From CAZLYF01 sp964586835 (GTDB lineage Bacteria > Bacillota > Clostridia > Christensenellales > Aristaeellaceae): a DNA stretch of 19,487 bases. Under the pieces are notes generated by a model. The model did no database searches and was not told the DNA's origin. It was given only the letters and a program-made list of their open reading frames with translations. A program made the translations under genes and the position numbers. The stretch lies in contig CAZPIC010000035.1 of the NCBI GenBank assembly GCA_964586835.1, positions 1 to 19,487 on the forward strand, written 5' to 3'. Positions 6,337 to 14,382 of this stretch are shown here, one piece after another. Each line of letters starts with the position of its first letter. Position 1 is the first letter of the stretch.

Positions 6337-7599
6337 ATGATCACTCAAGCGCCGAAAGGCACCAAGGACCTGCTGCCTGCTGACAGCTACCGCTTTCAGT
6401 GGGTGGAGGCGCACATGCGCCGCGCTGCCGAGCTGGCCTGTTACCGGGAGATAAGGACCCCGGTCTTTGAGCATACAGAGCTCTTTTCAAGGGGCGTGGG
6501 TGACGCGACGGACCTTGTCCGCAAAGAGATGTATACGTTTGCGGATAAGGGGGACAGATCGATCACTCTCAAGCCCGAAGGAACCGCCGGAGCTGTCAGG
6601 GCTCTGATCGAAGCCAGGCTTTATGCACAGCCACTTCCCTGCAAGATGTACTACCTTGCTGCGCCCATCTTCCGCTACGAGAGCCCCCAGTCCGGCCGAC
6701 TTCGCGAACACCATCAGTTTGGCATGGAGTGCTTTGGATCACAGGAGGCCACCGCCGATGCGGAGGTCATTGTGGTATTGCTGAGAATGCTGGAGGGGAT
6801 GGGACTTCAGAACCTAGCCCTGAAGCTAAATTCCATTGGCTGCCCGGAGTGCCGGCCTGCCTACCTGCGTGCGCTGAAAGACTACCTGGGGAAGAGGCTT
6901 GACAGGCTCTGCCCCCAGTGCCGGGAACGCTTCGAACGCAGCCCGCTGCGGGTCCTTGACTGTAAGGAGCCGGGATGCAAAGCGCTTGTGAAAGACGCCC
7001 CCGACATTCGAAACACGCTGTGCGCAGGCTGTGCAGAGCACTTCAGCCGGCTCGGATCGCTTCTGGTCGAGGAAGGCATCGCCCACCAGGTGGATGCTCA
7101 GCTTGTCAGGGGGCTGGATTACTACACAAAGACGGTGTTCGAGATCATCATGCGCGGACAGAGGGAGGGGTTGGCCCTCTGCGGCGGAGGCAGGTATGAC
7201 GGGCTGGTAGAACAGCTTGGAGGCCCGCCGACACCTGCAGTGGGCTTTGGCCTGGGCATGGAGCGCGTGCTGATGGAACTGGATGCCCAGGGGGTGGAGA
7301 TCCCGCGTCCCCCTCAGTGCGAAGTCTACATCGCCTCCATCGGCGAGGAAACCGCCGACCCCGCTTTCCGCCTCGCGGGAGAACTGCGCAGAGCGGGTCT
7401 GCGCGCGGACTGTGACCACATGGGCAGAAGCCTCAAAGCGCAGTTCAGACACGCGGACAGGCTTGGGGCAGGACTTGTTCTGATCGTGGGCGGGGATGAG
7501 CTCTCGCGGGGGAACGTGAGGCTGAGGGATATGGCCACCAAGGAAGAGGCGGAGATCCCTCTGGCCCTGGTGCCGCAGGCCGTGGAGGAACGCCTGTAA
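6337..7599 (+). CDS. hisS: Histidyl-tRNA synthetase
   Basis: This class II synthetase charges tRNA-His. The 420-residue protein begins ITQAPKGTKDLLP, a family hallmark. Motif 2 reads FRYESPQSGRLREHHQFGMECFG, split here as FRYESPQSGRLREHHQ and FGMECFG. The histidine-specific RGLDYYTKTVFEI follows (about residues 258-270), then motif 3 near VGFGLGMERVLM and a C-terminal anticodon-binding domain. A central insertion carries four Cys pairs (CPEC, CPQC, CKEPGC, CAGC), a zinc-ribbon-like set seen in clostridial HisRS. The start at 6337 follows AGAGGAGGG. The 120-nt gap after guaA shows no T-box, promoter or terminator. Confidence 0.96.
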   Translation: MITQAPKGTKDLLPADSYRFQWVEAHMRRAAELACYREIRTPVFEHTELFSRGVGDATDLVRKEMYTFADKGDRSITLKPEGTAGAVRALIEARLYAQPLPCKMYYLAAPIFRYESPQSGRLREHHQFGMECFGSQEATADAEVIVVLLRMLEGMGLQNLALKLNSIGCPECRPAYLRALKDYLGKRLDRLCPQCRERFERSPLRVLDCKEPGCKALVKDAPDIRNTLCAGCAEHFSRLGSLLVEEGIAHQVDAQLVRGLDYYTKTVFEIIMRGQREGLALCGGGRYDGLVEQLGGPPTPAVGFGLGMERVLMELDAQGVEIPRPPQCEVYIASIGEETADPAFRLAGELRRAGLRADCDHMGRSLKAQFRHADRLGAGLVLIVGGDELSRGNVRLRDMATKEEAEIPLALVPQAVEERL

Positions 7600-7643
7600 G
7601 CTGCGGAAAGCGCTGCACCGGAAACAGAAACGGGGAGGCAAGC

Positions 7644-9440
7644 ATGGAGACATTTCTTGGCGGGTGGAAGAGGGACTGCCTGTGTGCTGAAGTGACGGAG
7701 TCCATGGCGGGAAGAGAGCTGACGCTCATGGGCTGGGTGCAGCGCGCACGAAACATGGGAGGGATCGTTTTTGTATGGCTGCGCGACCGCTCAGGCATTG
7801 TTCAGGCGGTGTTTGATTCGAACGATCTGAGCGCGGAGGCCTTTGCTATGGTTGAAACCCTGCGCGGTGAGTTTGTGCTTGCAGTTCGCGGGACGCTCAG
7901 GCTGCGCGCTGCGGGGGCGGTCAACGAGGCTCTCCCGACCGGGCGCCTGGAGCTGGCGGTGTCGGAGGCCCGGATTCTCAGCGCGGCCGATACGCCGCCC
8001 ATCTACGTCGAGGACGGAACGAACGAAAATGAGGCCGTCAGGCTGAGATACCGTTACCTGGACCTGAGAAGGCCTTCACTGCAGGCGACGCTGCGCGCAC
8101 GCTCCGCCGTCACCCATGCCATCCGCGCGCAGATGCTTTCCGAGGGATTTGCCGAGATCGAAACCCCGATCCTGACGAAGTCGACGCCGGAGGGAGCGAG
8201 GGACTTTCTGGTACCCAGCCGCCTGCACCCAGGCCGGTGTTACGCGCTTCCGCAGAGCCCACAGATTTATAAACAGCTTCTGATGGTCGGCGGGCTGGAC
8301 AGGTATTTTCAGTTTGCCCGCTGCTTCCGGGACGAGGACAGCCGGGCGGACAGGCAGCCGGAATTCACCCAGCTGGACCTTGAAATGAGCTTTGTGGAGC
8401 CTATGGATGTCCAAAATATTGTAGAAGGCGCCTTTGCTGCCGCCTTCAGGGAGGCCGCACACACAGAACTGACCCTGCCCCTCCCCCGCATGACCTGGAA
8501 GGACGCCATGGAAACTTACGGGACCGACAAGCCGGACACCCGCTTTGAGATGCGGCTGAACCTGGTGGATGACCTTGTCAGGGACTGCGGCTTTTCCGTC
8601 TTTGAGGACGCTGCGCGGGACACGGAGGCCGCCGTATGCGTTCTGGTCGCCCGTGACGCCTCGGATCGGCTGTCCAGGAAAGAAATAGACGCACTGACCG
8701 ACCACGTGCGTACCTATCACGCCAAGGGGCTGGCCTGGCTTGTCCTGAGAAAGGACGGAACCCAGCGCTCGTCCTTTGCAAAGTTCATGAAGGAGAAGGC
8801 GCTTGAGGCCCTGCTGGAGAGGGTCGGTGCAAAGCCTGGCGATATTGTGTTCGCGGTCGCCGACCGAAAGCAGACGGCGCTAACGGCCATGGGACAGCTG
8901 CGCGTGAAGCTTGGCCGGGACCTTTCGCTGGCGGACAGCAGGGAGTACGCTTTTCTATGGGTGACGGAGTTTCCCCTGCTGGAGTGGGATGAGGAGGAAC
9001 AGCGTTTCGTGTCGGCCCATCACCCGTTTACAATGCCCATGGAGGAAGATATCCACCTGCTCGAGTCGCACCCGGAACAGGCGAGGGCAAAATCCTATGA
9101 CCTGGTACTCAACGGTATCGAGATGGGCTCCGGGTCAATCCGCATCCATGCGTCGGATCTTCAGGAAAAGATGTTCCGCATGCTGGGCTTCACGAAAGAA
9201 GAAGCATGGGCCAGATTTGGCTTTCTTCTGGAAGCTTTCAGGTACGGGACCCCGCCCCATGGCGGCTTTGCCTTTGGGATTGACAGGCTGATGATGGCGC
9301 TGACGGGAAGCGTAAGCCTTCGTGATGTCATCGCTTTCCCCAAACTGCAAAACGCATCCTGTCCCATGATGGACACGCCCTCAGAGGTATCGGCGGAGCA
9401 GCTTGACATGCTGGGGATCCGTTTCGTCGGGGACGCCTGA
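7644..9440 (+). CDS. aspS: Aspartyl-tRNA synthetase (bacterial type)
   Basis: The 598-residue enzyme attaches Asp to tRNA-Asp. In order: an N-terminal OB-fold anticodon domain (GWVQRARNMGGIVFVWLRDRSG), motif 1 around RYRYLDLRRP, the catalytic FAEIETPILTKSTPEGARDFLVPSR and PQSPQIYKQLLMVGG, then motif 2 (FARCFRDEDSRADRQPEF). A GAD insertion domain follows (about 285-420), then motif 3 (PPHGGFAFGIDRLMM). The large insertion is bacterial-specific. The start follows GGGGAGG at 7633-7639. It sits 44 nt after hisS, the hisS-aspS order typical of Bacillota. Whether it is discriminating or also charges tRNA-Asn cannot be told from this sequence. Confidence 0.96.
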   Translation: METFLGGWKRDCLCAEVTESMAGRELTLMGWVQRARNMGGIVFVWLRDRSGIVQAVFDSNDLSAEAFAMVETLRGEFVLAVRGTLRLRAAGAVNEALPTGRLELAVSEARILSAADTPPIYVEDGTNENEAVRLRYRYLDLRRPSLQATLRARSAVTHAIRAQMLSEGFAEIETPILTKSTPEGARDFLVPSRLHPGRCYALPQSPQIYKQLLMVGGLDRYFQFARCFRDEDSRADRQPEFTQLDLEMSFVEPMDVQNIVEGAFAAAFREAAHTELTLPLPRMTWKDAMETYGTDKPDTRFEMRLNLVDDLVRDCGFSVFEDAARDTEAAVCVLVARDASDRLSRKEIDALTDHVRTYHAKGLAWLVLRKDGTQRSSFAKFMKEKALEALLERVGAKPGDIVFAVADRKQTALTAMGQLRVKLGRDLSLADSREYAFLWVTEFPLLEWDEEEQRFVSAHHPFTMPMEEDIHLLESHPEQARAKSYDLVLNGIEMGSGSIRIHASDLQEKMFRMLGFTKEEAWARFGFLLEAFRYGTPPHGGFAFGIDRLMMALTGSVSLRDVIAFPKLQNASCPMMDTPSEVSAEQLDMLGIRFVGDA

Positions 9441-9450
9441 CCCGCGCTCC

Positions 9451-9470
9451 GCCCGCATGCAGTTGCGGGC
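9451..9470 (+). terminator. Weak hairpin after aspS (possible terminator)
   Basis: GCCCGC (9451-9456) pairs with GCGGGC (9465-9470) around an 8-nt loop, 10 nt after the aspS stop. It is followed by CTGACCTTGATTT rather than a clean T-run, so it would be a weak or factor-assisted terminator. Its 3' arm overlaps the -35 box of the next promoter. Confidence 0.35.
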
Positions 9471-9491
9471 CTGACCTTGATTTGCTATACT
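9463..9491 (+). promoter_or_regulatory. Sigma-A promoter for the asp23 operon, extended -10
   Basis: TTGCGG at 9463-9468, a 17-nt spacer and TATACT at 9486-9491 with an upstream TGC, making an extended -10 (TGCTATACT). The start point would be near 9498, about 22 nt before the asp23 ATG, which leaves room for little more than the ribosome-binding site. Confidence 0.65.
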
Positions 9492-9519
9492 GCCCACGGA
9501 ACGCAAGGGGGTGCAGACC

Positions 9520-10386
9520 ATGTCTCCTAAGAAAGAAAATTTGCCCATATATACAGAGTCCGAATCGCAGGACGGGGGTACCATCACCTATGCCAACGAG
9601 GTGATCGCCATCATCGCCGGCATCGCAGCCAGCGAAGTCGACGGGATTGCGGGCATGTGCACCAGCGGCGGTATCGGAGACATCATCGGGAGAAACCGCA
9701 ACATCACCCGTGGCGTGAAAGTGGAAGTCGGAACAGAAGAGGTCTCCGTCGACCTGTACTCCATCATCGAATACGGAAAGCCTATCCAGAAGGTCGCTTC
9801 GGAAGCCCAGGAGAATGTGCGCAAGTCCATCGAGTCCATGACAGGTCTGAAGGTCGTCAAGGTGGATGTGCACGTGCAGGGGGTTAGCTTCGAAAAGGAA
9901 AAACGTGAGGCGCAATCCAACCTGGCTTCCGCGAACCTGCAAAGCCTTCCGGAAGCCCATCCTTTCATACCAGCGGAGCAAGCCGCGCAGGAGGAGGCCC
10001 TGAGCTTTCCGGAGGGCGAGCATGGGCAAGCGCAGCTTGAGAGCAGGGGCCCGGAGTTCATCGTTTTAGACGAGGAGACATCCGCTGCAGAGGGCGTCGC
10101 GCAGGACAGCCCGGAGATATCCGCTGCAGAGGCTGTCGCGCAGGACAGTCCGGAGATACCCGCTGCAGAGGGCGTCGCACAGGACAGTCCGGAGGCGCCC
10201 GTTGCAGAGGGCGTCGCGCAGGACAGCCCGGAAGTCTCAGCACCGACAGCTGAGCCGGCGCCTGAAGGGGCTGAGCAAGTGGCGCAGATGGGCGGTGATG
10301 GGGAGGAAAAGGCTGCTCTGCCGGAAGCCAAACCGGCAAAGAAGCCCAGAAAGGCTTCGGGAGCCCGAGGGAAGGGGGCGTCATGA
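9520..10386 (+). CDS. Asp23/Gls24 family envelope stress protein with repetitive acidic tail
   Basis: Residues about 18-128 form the Asp23 domain (ITYANEVIAIIAGIAASEVDGIAGM through VEVGTEEVSVDLYSIIEYGKPIQKV and VKVDVHVQGV). These proteins are anchored at the membrane by AmaP, encoded just downstream, and are linked to cell-envelope homeostasis. The C-terminal half is low-complexity, rich in Ala, Glu and Pro, with four 13-residue repeats of the type AAEGVAQDSPE at residues 188-239, and ends in a basic KPAKKPRKASGARGK tail. At 288 residues it is about twice the usual size because of this tail. The start at 9520 follows AAGGGGGTG (9505-9513). It overlaps amaP by 4 nt (ATGA). Confidence 0.92.
   Translation: MSPKKENLPIYTESESQDGGTITYANEVIAIIAGIAASEVDGIAGMCTSGGIGDIIGRNRNITRGVKVEVGTEEVSVDLYSIIEYGKPIQKVASEAQENVRKSIESMTGLKVVKVDVHVQGVSFEKEKREAQSNLASANLQSLPEAHPFIPAEQAAQEEALSFPEGEHGQAQLESRGPEFIVLDEETSAAEGVAQDSPEISAAEAVAQDSPEIPAAEGVAQDSPEAPVAEGVAQDSPEVSAPTAEPAPEGAEQVAQMGGDGEEKAALPEAKPAKKPRKASGARGKGAS
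10081..10236 (+). repeat. Four tandem 39-bp repeats inside asp23
   Basis: Units at 10081-10119, 10120-10158, 10159-10197 and 10198-10236 are nearly identical, each with a core like GCAGAGGGCGTCGCGCAGGA. Differences are a handful of substitutions per unit. The period is a multiple of three, so gain or loss of units keeps the frame. Such a minisatellite is prone to length change by slippage or recombination. Confidence 0.95.
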
Positions 10387-11141
10387 AGCAGGGTTTGATC
10401 AACCGCGCGGTATTATATATCGGCGCTTTTCTCGTTGCGGTGGTGGGTGTGGCCCTTGTTATTGCGGGCCTTCAGTTCTCTGATATCCCGCTCAGGCGGG
10501 AGGGAGAAGGCTTTTTCACTCTTTGTAGGGCAGCCGTGTTGCTGGCCGGCGTGATTGTCTTTGCCTATGGCCTCTTCGTCCTGCTGCTTCCCCACCGCAC
10601 GAGGAAAGATAAAAAGCGCTTTATCATCCAGAAGTCGGAGGGCGGAGAACTGCGCATTGCGGTCAAGGCTGTCGAGAGCCTTGTGCAAAAATGTGTGGAT
10701 ATGCATCAGGAAATGCAAACCTCCTCTATGGAGGTGTTCAACCGCAGGGACGGCCTGTATATCGACCTGGCCATCTCCCTGGCGGGCAATATCAGCATTC
10801 CCTTGGCAGCTGCCTCCCTGCAAAAGCAGATCAGGCAGTACCTGCTGGCTTCTTCCGGGATCGATGTCAGGGAAGTGCGTGTGTCGGTGGAAACCGCAGA
10901 ACACGATATCCAGGAGTCGCCCTATCTTGTCGAGACGCAGGACCAATCGGAATGGACGCGTGACGCTTCCGTTGGGCCACAGAAGAGCTCGGGCAGACGC
11001 CGCCTTTTCAGGCGCGGTGCTACGGAGCCGTCGGAACTGGATGAGGGCAAGGCTATGGCGCCCCCTGAAGAACCGACAGAGAGCCTGGACGAAGATCCGC
11101 CTCCGGATCCCGCACAGACTGTCGATCAGACGCAAGACTGA
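10383..11141 (+). CDS. amaP: Alkaline shock response membrane anchor protein AmaP
   Basis: The 252-residue protein has an N-terminal hairpin of two membrane helices (about residues 7-30 and 46-70). A cytoplasmic domain follows with IAVKAVESLVQKCV and LYIDLAISLAGNISIPLAAASLQKQIRQYL, as in the AmaP family (DUF322-related fold). The helices anchor Asp23 at the membrane. A polar, low-complexity tail (from about 180) contains a basic GRRRLFRRG stretch and then an acidic Pro-rich end. The ATGA overlap with asp23 implies coupled translation of partner proteins. Confidence 0.88.
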   Translation: MKQGLINRAVLYIGAFLVAVVGVALVIAGLQFSDIPLRREGEGFFTLCRAAVLLAGVIVFAYGLFVLLLPHRTRKDKKRFIIQKSEGGELRIAVKAVESLVQKCVDMHQEMQTSSMEVFNRRDGLYIDLAISLAGNISIPLAAASLQKQIRQYLLASSGIDVREVRVSVETAEHDIQESPYLVETQDQSEWTRDASVGPQKSSGRRRLFRRGATEPSELDEGKAMAPPEEPTESLDEDPPPDPAQTVDQTQD

Positions 11142-11181
11142 GTGCCGGTGCGTCGGGTCATTTCGATAGGAGAGGATGCGC

Positions 11182-11493
11182 ATGAGCAGACTGGACGATA
11201 GGATTGTCGCTGCCACCAAGCCGGGAACGCCGGCGGGAAAGCTGTTCTATGGCACGGTGTTTTTTATAGTGGGGCTTCTCCTGACTCAGATCGGCTTTTG
11301 GAAGACAATTCTGATCATCCTGTTAACTGTCGTAGGGGTTTTCGTGGGTGCGGCCCCAAGCCTGCGGCAGGGGATCAGCAAGCTTGTCAACAAATGTTTT
11401 CCACCCAGGAACAGGAAGGTCACCTACAGCGCGAAGGATTTGGAAAAGGTGAAGAAGGCTTTGGATATAAACGGCGATACGGACCAGAAATGA
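11182..11493 (+). CDS. DUF2273 family small membrane protein
   Basis: At 103 residues, it shows two closely spaced hydrophobic segments (about 22-37 and 42-60, LLLTQIGFWKTILIILLTVVGVFVGA) followed by a basic, charged C-terminus. DUF2273 proteins regularly accompany asp23 and amaP. The second of two nearby ATGs (11182) is chosen because AGGAGAGG at 11168-11175 gives 6-nt spacing; for the ATG at 11176 the site would abut the codon. Confidence 0.88.
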   Translation: MSRLDDRIVAATKPGTPAGKLFYGTVFFIVGLLLTQIGFWKTILIILLTVVGVFVGAAPSLRQGISKLVNKCFPPRNRKVTYSAKDLEKVKKALDINGDTDQK

Positions 11494-11551
11494 TCGGCGG
11501 CAAGATCATGACAGGCAGGGAGAATACCGGATGAAGGATGTGGGGGCCTGA

Positions 11552-11956
11552 ATGGGACGGCATGCGGCGCGAAGGGCGGCCATGCAGCTGATATACGAAC
11601 GGATGATGGGCGGGGAGGGCAGTGACGAAACGCTCTCCGATTTGGTCGAAGCCCAGCTTGAGGAGGAAGACTACAGCTATATCACCGCGCTGGTGGAGGG
11701 AGCCTCAGCCCATTCCCATAAGCTCGACGCCATCGTGGAGAGGCTTTCCACAACCAGAGAACTGGGCAGGATTCCCGCCGTGGTCCGCGCGATCCTGAGA
11801 TTGTCCTTATATGAGCTGAGTATCCCGGAAGAGGTCCCGGCAAGCGTGGTGGTCAACGAGGCAGTAGAGCTTGCCAGGATGTACGGACAGGAAAGCGATG
11901 GGCGCTTTGTCAACGGGGTGCTGGGTACCTACCTGCGGGAAACGGCCGCCGGATGA
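11552..11956 (+). CDS. nusB: Transcription antitermination factor NusB
   Basis: NusB forms an RNA-binding dimer with S10 (NusE) on boxA in rRNA antitermination. This 134-residue, all-helical protein shows the family start GRHAARRAAMQLIYE, then VRAILRLSLYEL and the closing VVVNEAVELARMYGQESDGRFVNGVLG, given here as two parts: VVVNEAVELARMYG and GRFVNGVLG. The ribosome-binding site is poor (GGGGG at 11542-11546). A six-codon reading frame (11531-11551) ends directly at the nusB ATG. Overlap with the next gene is 4 nt. Confidence 0.95.
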   Translation: MGRHAARRAAMQLIYERMMGGEGSDETLSDLVEAQLEEEDYSYITALVEGASAHSHKLDAIVERLSTTRELGRIPAVVRAILRLSLYELSIPEEVPASVVVNEAVELARMYGQESDGRFVNGVLGTYLRETAAG

Positions 11957-12960
11957 ACGCCGCGCTGGGGATCGACACAAGCAACTATGTCAGTTCCTGT
12001 GCCCTGGTGGGAGAAGACGGCAGGATCATCGCATCGGGAAGGAAGACCCTTCCGGTAGGAAGGGGAAAGTCGGGGCTTCGCCAGAGCGAGGCTCTTTTTG
12101 AACATGTAAGGCAGTTCCCCGCGGTGTTGACGGACGTGATGAGCCGAAGCCGGGGCACGCGGATCGCCGCCCTGGCGGTATCGGACCGGCCTTCGGATGC
12201 AGAGGGCTCGTACATGCCGGTGTTTCTGGCCGGAACAGCGTTCGCAGAAGTCCTCTCTTCCACCCTTGCGGTGCCCTGCCTGCACACAAGCCACCAGCGG
12301 GGTCACATTGCCGCCGCCGCAGCTGAACACCCGTCCCTTGCCTGTCCTTATCTGTGCGTGCATCTTTCCGGCGGCACGACGGAGGTGCTTCTCCTCGGGG
12401 AAGATGGAACGCTCTCGGTGCTGGCCTCTTCCTTGGACCTCCATGCCGGCCAGCTGGTGGACAGGCTGGGCGTACTTCTGGGGGGGCCCTTCCCTGCCGG
12501 TCCCTTTCTGGAAGCATTAGCGGCAGACACTGCAGCGAAAGGGCGCTATCCTGTGCGGGTGACGAGGAAGGGATGCCATTTTTCAGGCGTGGAAGCACAG
12601 GCCTCCCGAGACGTCCAAAACAAAACGCTCAGAGGGGAAGAGGTGGCTGCGGAGGTCTTTGATGCGTTGTGCAGGGCCGTCCTGAAAATGCTGTTGTTCG
12701 CTTCCGAGGCTACAGGTCTCCGGGACTCGCTGATCATGGGGGGCGTAGCTTCCTCGTCGCTCCTGAGGAAAATGCTCTTGCGGAGAAACGACAAACGCCG
12801 CCTTGGCCTGAATCTCCTCTTTGGGCAACCTGAGCTTTCGGGAGACAATGCTGTAGGCGTAGCGTTGCTTGGGGCGAAACGCTTTCTTTGCGCAGAAGCG
12901 GCTGTCCGGGATGCGCTGCGCGGGCCCATCGGGCGCGCAGGCTGCGGAGGAACGATATGA
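11953..12960 (+). CDS. TsaD-like (Kae1/Qri7/YgjD fold) paralogue
   Basis: This 335-residue ASKHA-fold protein resembles TsaD, the subunit that makes N6-threonylcarbamoyl-adenosine in tRNA, but is clearly divergent. It keeps the metal-binding pair as HQRGH (His114, His118), the nucleotide loop HLSGGTTE (137-144) and the late acidic site SGDN (Asp298). The start is GIDTSNYVSSCALV, not the canonical GIETSCDETAAAV. A TsaD-like protein between nusB and xseA is common in Clostridia, usually alongside a true tsaD elsewhere, so I do not give it the tsaD name. Old annotations call it O-sialoglycoprotein endopeptidase; that activity is not supported. Both ends overlap neighbours by 4 nt. Confidence 0.82.
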   Translation: MNAALGIDTSNYVSSCALVGEDGRIIASGRKTLPVGRGKSGLRQSEALFEHVRQFPAVLTDVMSRSRGTRIAALAVSDRPSDAEGSYMPVFLAGTAFAEVLSSTLAVPCLHTSHQRGHIAAAAAEHPSLACPYLCVHLSGGTTEVLLLGEDGTLSVLASSLDLHAGQLVDRLGVLLGGPFPAGPFLEALAADTAAKGRYPVRVTRKGCHFSGVEAQASRDVQNKTLRGEEVAAEVFDALCRAVLKMLLFASEATGLRDSLIMGGVASSSLLRKMLLRRNDKRRLGLNLLFGQPELSGDNAVGVALLGAKRFLCAEAAVRDALRGPIGRAGCGGTI

Positions 12961-14183
12961 GCATCCTTTCTGTTTCCGACCTCAACGAGTATGTGCGCCG
13001 CACGCTCGCCGCCGATCCCATGCTGCGGGGGATTAGCGTGCGCGGCGAGATCAGCAACTTTAAGCGCCATATTTCCGGTCACCTGTATTTTTCCCTCAAG
13101 GATGAAAACAGCCGGATTGCCTGCGTCATGTTCAGGCAGTATGCTCAGGCGCTTGCCTTCACGCCCACCGATGGCCAGCGCGTGGTGATGTCGGGATCTG
13201 TCGGCCTGTACACGGCGTCGGGAAGCTACCAGTTCTATGCGGAACGCCTGTCGGAAGACGGTGTTGGAGATCTGTACAAGCGCTTCCTGATCCTGAAAGA
13301 CAGGCTGGAAAAGGAAGGTCTGTTCGACGCGTCGCAAAAGCGTCCGCTTCCCCTTCTGCCAAAGGGTGTTGGGGTGGTCACGTCGCGGACGGGGGCCGTG
13401 CTGCACGATATCCGCACGGTCATGGGACGGCGCTTCCCGGGCATGAACCTCATCCTAAGGCCTGCCCTGGTGCAGGGAGAAGGCGCTGCCGAGGATATCG
13501 CTGAGGGGATCCGCCGGATCGCAGCCTTGGACAGCGTAGATGTCATCATCGTGGGGCGGGGCGGCGGTTCGGCGGAAGATCTCTGGGCTTTCAACGAAGA
13601 AGTGCTGGTCAGGGCTATCGCCCGCTGTGCAAAGCCCGTCATCTCTGCCGTGGGCCATGAGACCGATGTCACGCTTGCAGATTTTGCCGCAGATGTCCGC
13701 GCTGCAACGCCCTCCGCCGCGGCTGAACTGGCGGTGCCGGAAAGGGACGAGATGGAGAGGACCATCCGTGGCTTGCGCACCAGCCTCAGGCAGGCTGTGG
13801 AGCTGGACCTCGCACGCCGCACTGCTTCTCTTGGCGACCTTCAGCGAAGGCTGCGCAACTGTCACCCCGGTTTAAGGTATTCGGCAGCGGGCAGACGGAT
13901 CGCGCTTGCGAGGCAAGGTGCGGCCATCGCCTGTGAAAGGGCTGTCATGGGCGCCAGAACGCCTTTGGACAGGCTGAGCGGACGTCTTCGCGGCGTCAGC
14001 CCGCAGCGGACACTCCGCAGGGGTTATGTGATTGCGCTGGGCGCCGACGGACCTGTTACAGGGATTGGGAGGATTCCGGATACCCTGGCGTTATGGTTTC
14101 AGGATGGGAAAGCCACTGTCAGGACGATCAGCGTTGAAGCGGGAGGACCTTTTGATGACAGAACAGACGAACAGCAGCTTTGA
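12957..14183 (+). CDS. xseA: Exodeoxyribonuclease VII large subunit
   Basis: ExoVII degrades single-stranded DNA from both ends to oligonucleotides, with one large and several small subunits. The 408-residue protein opens with an OB-fold (VSDLNEYVRRTLAADP, then VRGEISNFKRHISGHLYFSL). The catalytic core follows: GVVTSRTGAVLHDI, IIVGRGGGSAEDLWAFNEE and SAVGHETDVTLADFAADVRAATPS, where the last two are family signatures. A coiled-coil region comes next (about 260-340). The start at 12957 forms an ATGA overlap with the TsaD-like gene and follows GGAGG at 12946-12950; an upstream in-frame start would add Arg-rich residues foreign to the family. Confidence 0.96.
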   Translation: MSILSVSDLNEYVRRTLAADPMLRGISVRGEISNFKRHISGHLYFSLKDENSRIACVMFRQYAQALAFTPTDGQRVVMSGSVGLYTASGSYQFYAERLSEDGVGDLYKRFLILKDRLEKEGLFDASQKRPLPLLPKGVGVVTSRTGAVLHDIRTVMGRRFPGMNLILRPALVQGEGAAEDIAEGIRRIAALDSVDVIIVGRGGGSAEDLWAFNEEVLVRAIARCAKPVISAVGHETDVTLADFAADVRAATPSAAAELAVPERDEMERTIRGLRTSLRQAVELDLARRTASLGDLQRRLRNCHPGLRYSAAGRRIALARQGAAIACERAVMGARTPLDRLSGRLRGVSPQRTLRRGYVIALGADGPVTGIGRIPDTLALWFQDGKATVRTISVEAGGPFDDRTDEQQL

Positions 14184-14382
14184 AAATAGGCTGGGGGCGC
14201 TTGAAGCCCTGGTCTCAAAGATGGAAGGCGGCGGGATGAGCCTGGAAGAAACCATGGCTGCCTATGAACAGGGGGTCCAGATGGCACGCTTGCTTCAGGC
14301 GGAGCTGGACGGCTATCAGGCAAAACTGCTTGAGCTGGGAGACGAAGGCCTTCACCCTCTGGAGGGCAAAGATGAGCCATGA
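14155..14382 (+). CDS. xseB: Exodeoxyribonuclease VII small subunit
   Basis: The small helical protein (75 residues) has the XseB pattern FENRLGALEALVSKMEGGGM followed by SLEETMAAYEQGVQM and a leucine-rich second helix. It wraps the coiled coil of XseA. GGGAGG (14141-14146) precedes the ATG by 8 nt. It overlaps xseA by 29 nt and ispA by 11 nt, a compact arrangement that implies coupled translation. Confidence 0.93.
   Translation: MTEQTNSSFENRLGALEALVSKMEGGGMSLEETMAAYEQGVQMARLLQAELDGYQAKLLELGDEGLHPLEGKDEP

Noticed and set aside
5332..6474. Minus-strand open frame (about 380 codons) opposite guaA and hisS
   Set aside because: Antisense to conserved motifs of GuaA; no family features and no ribosome-binding site.
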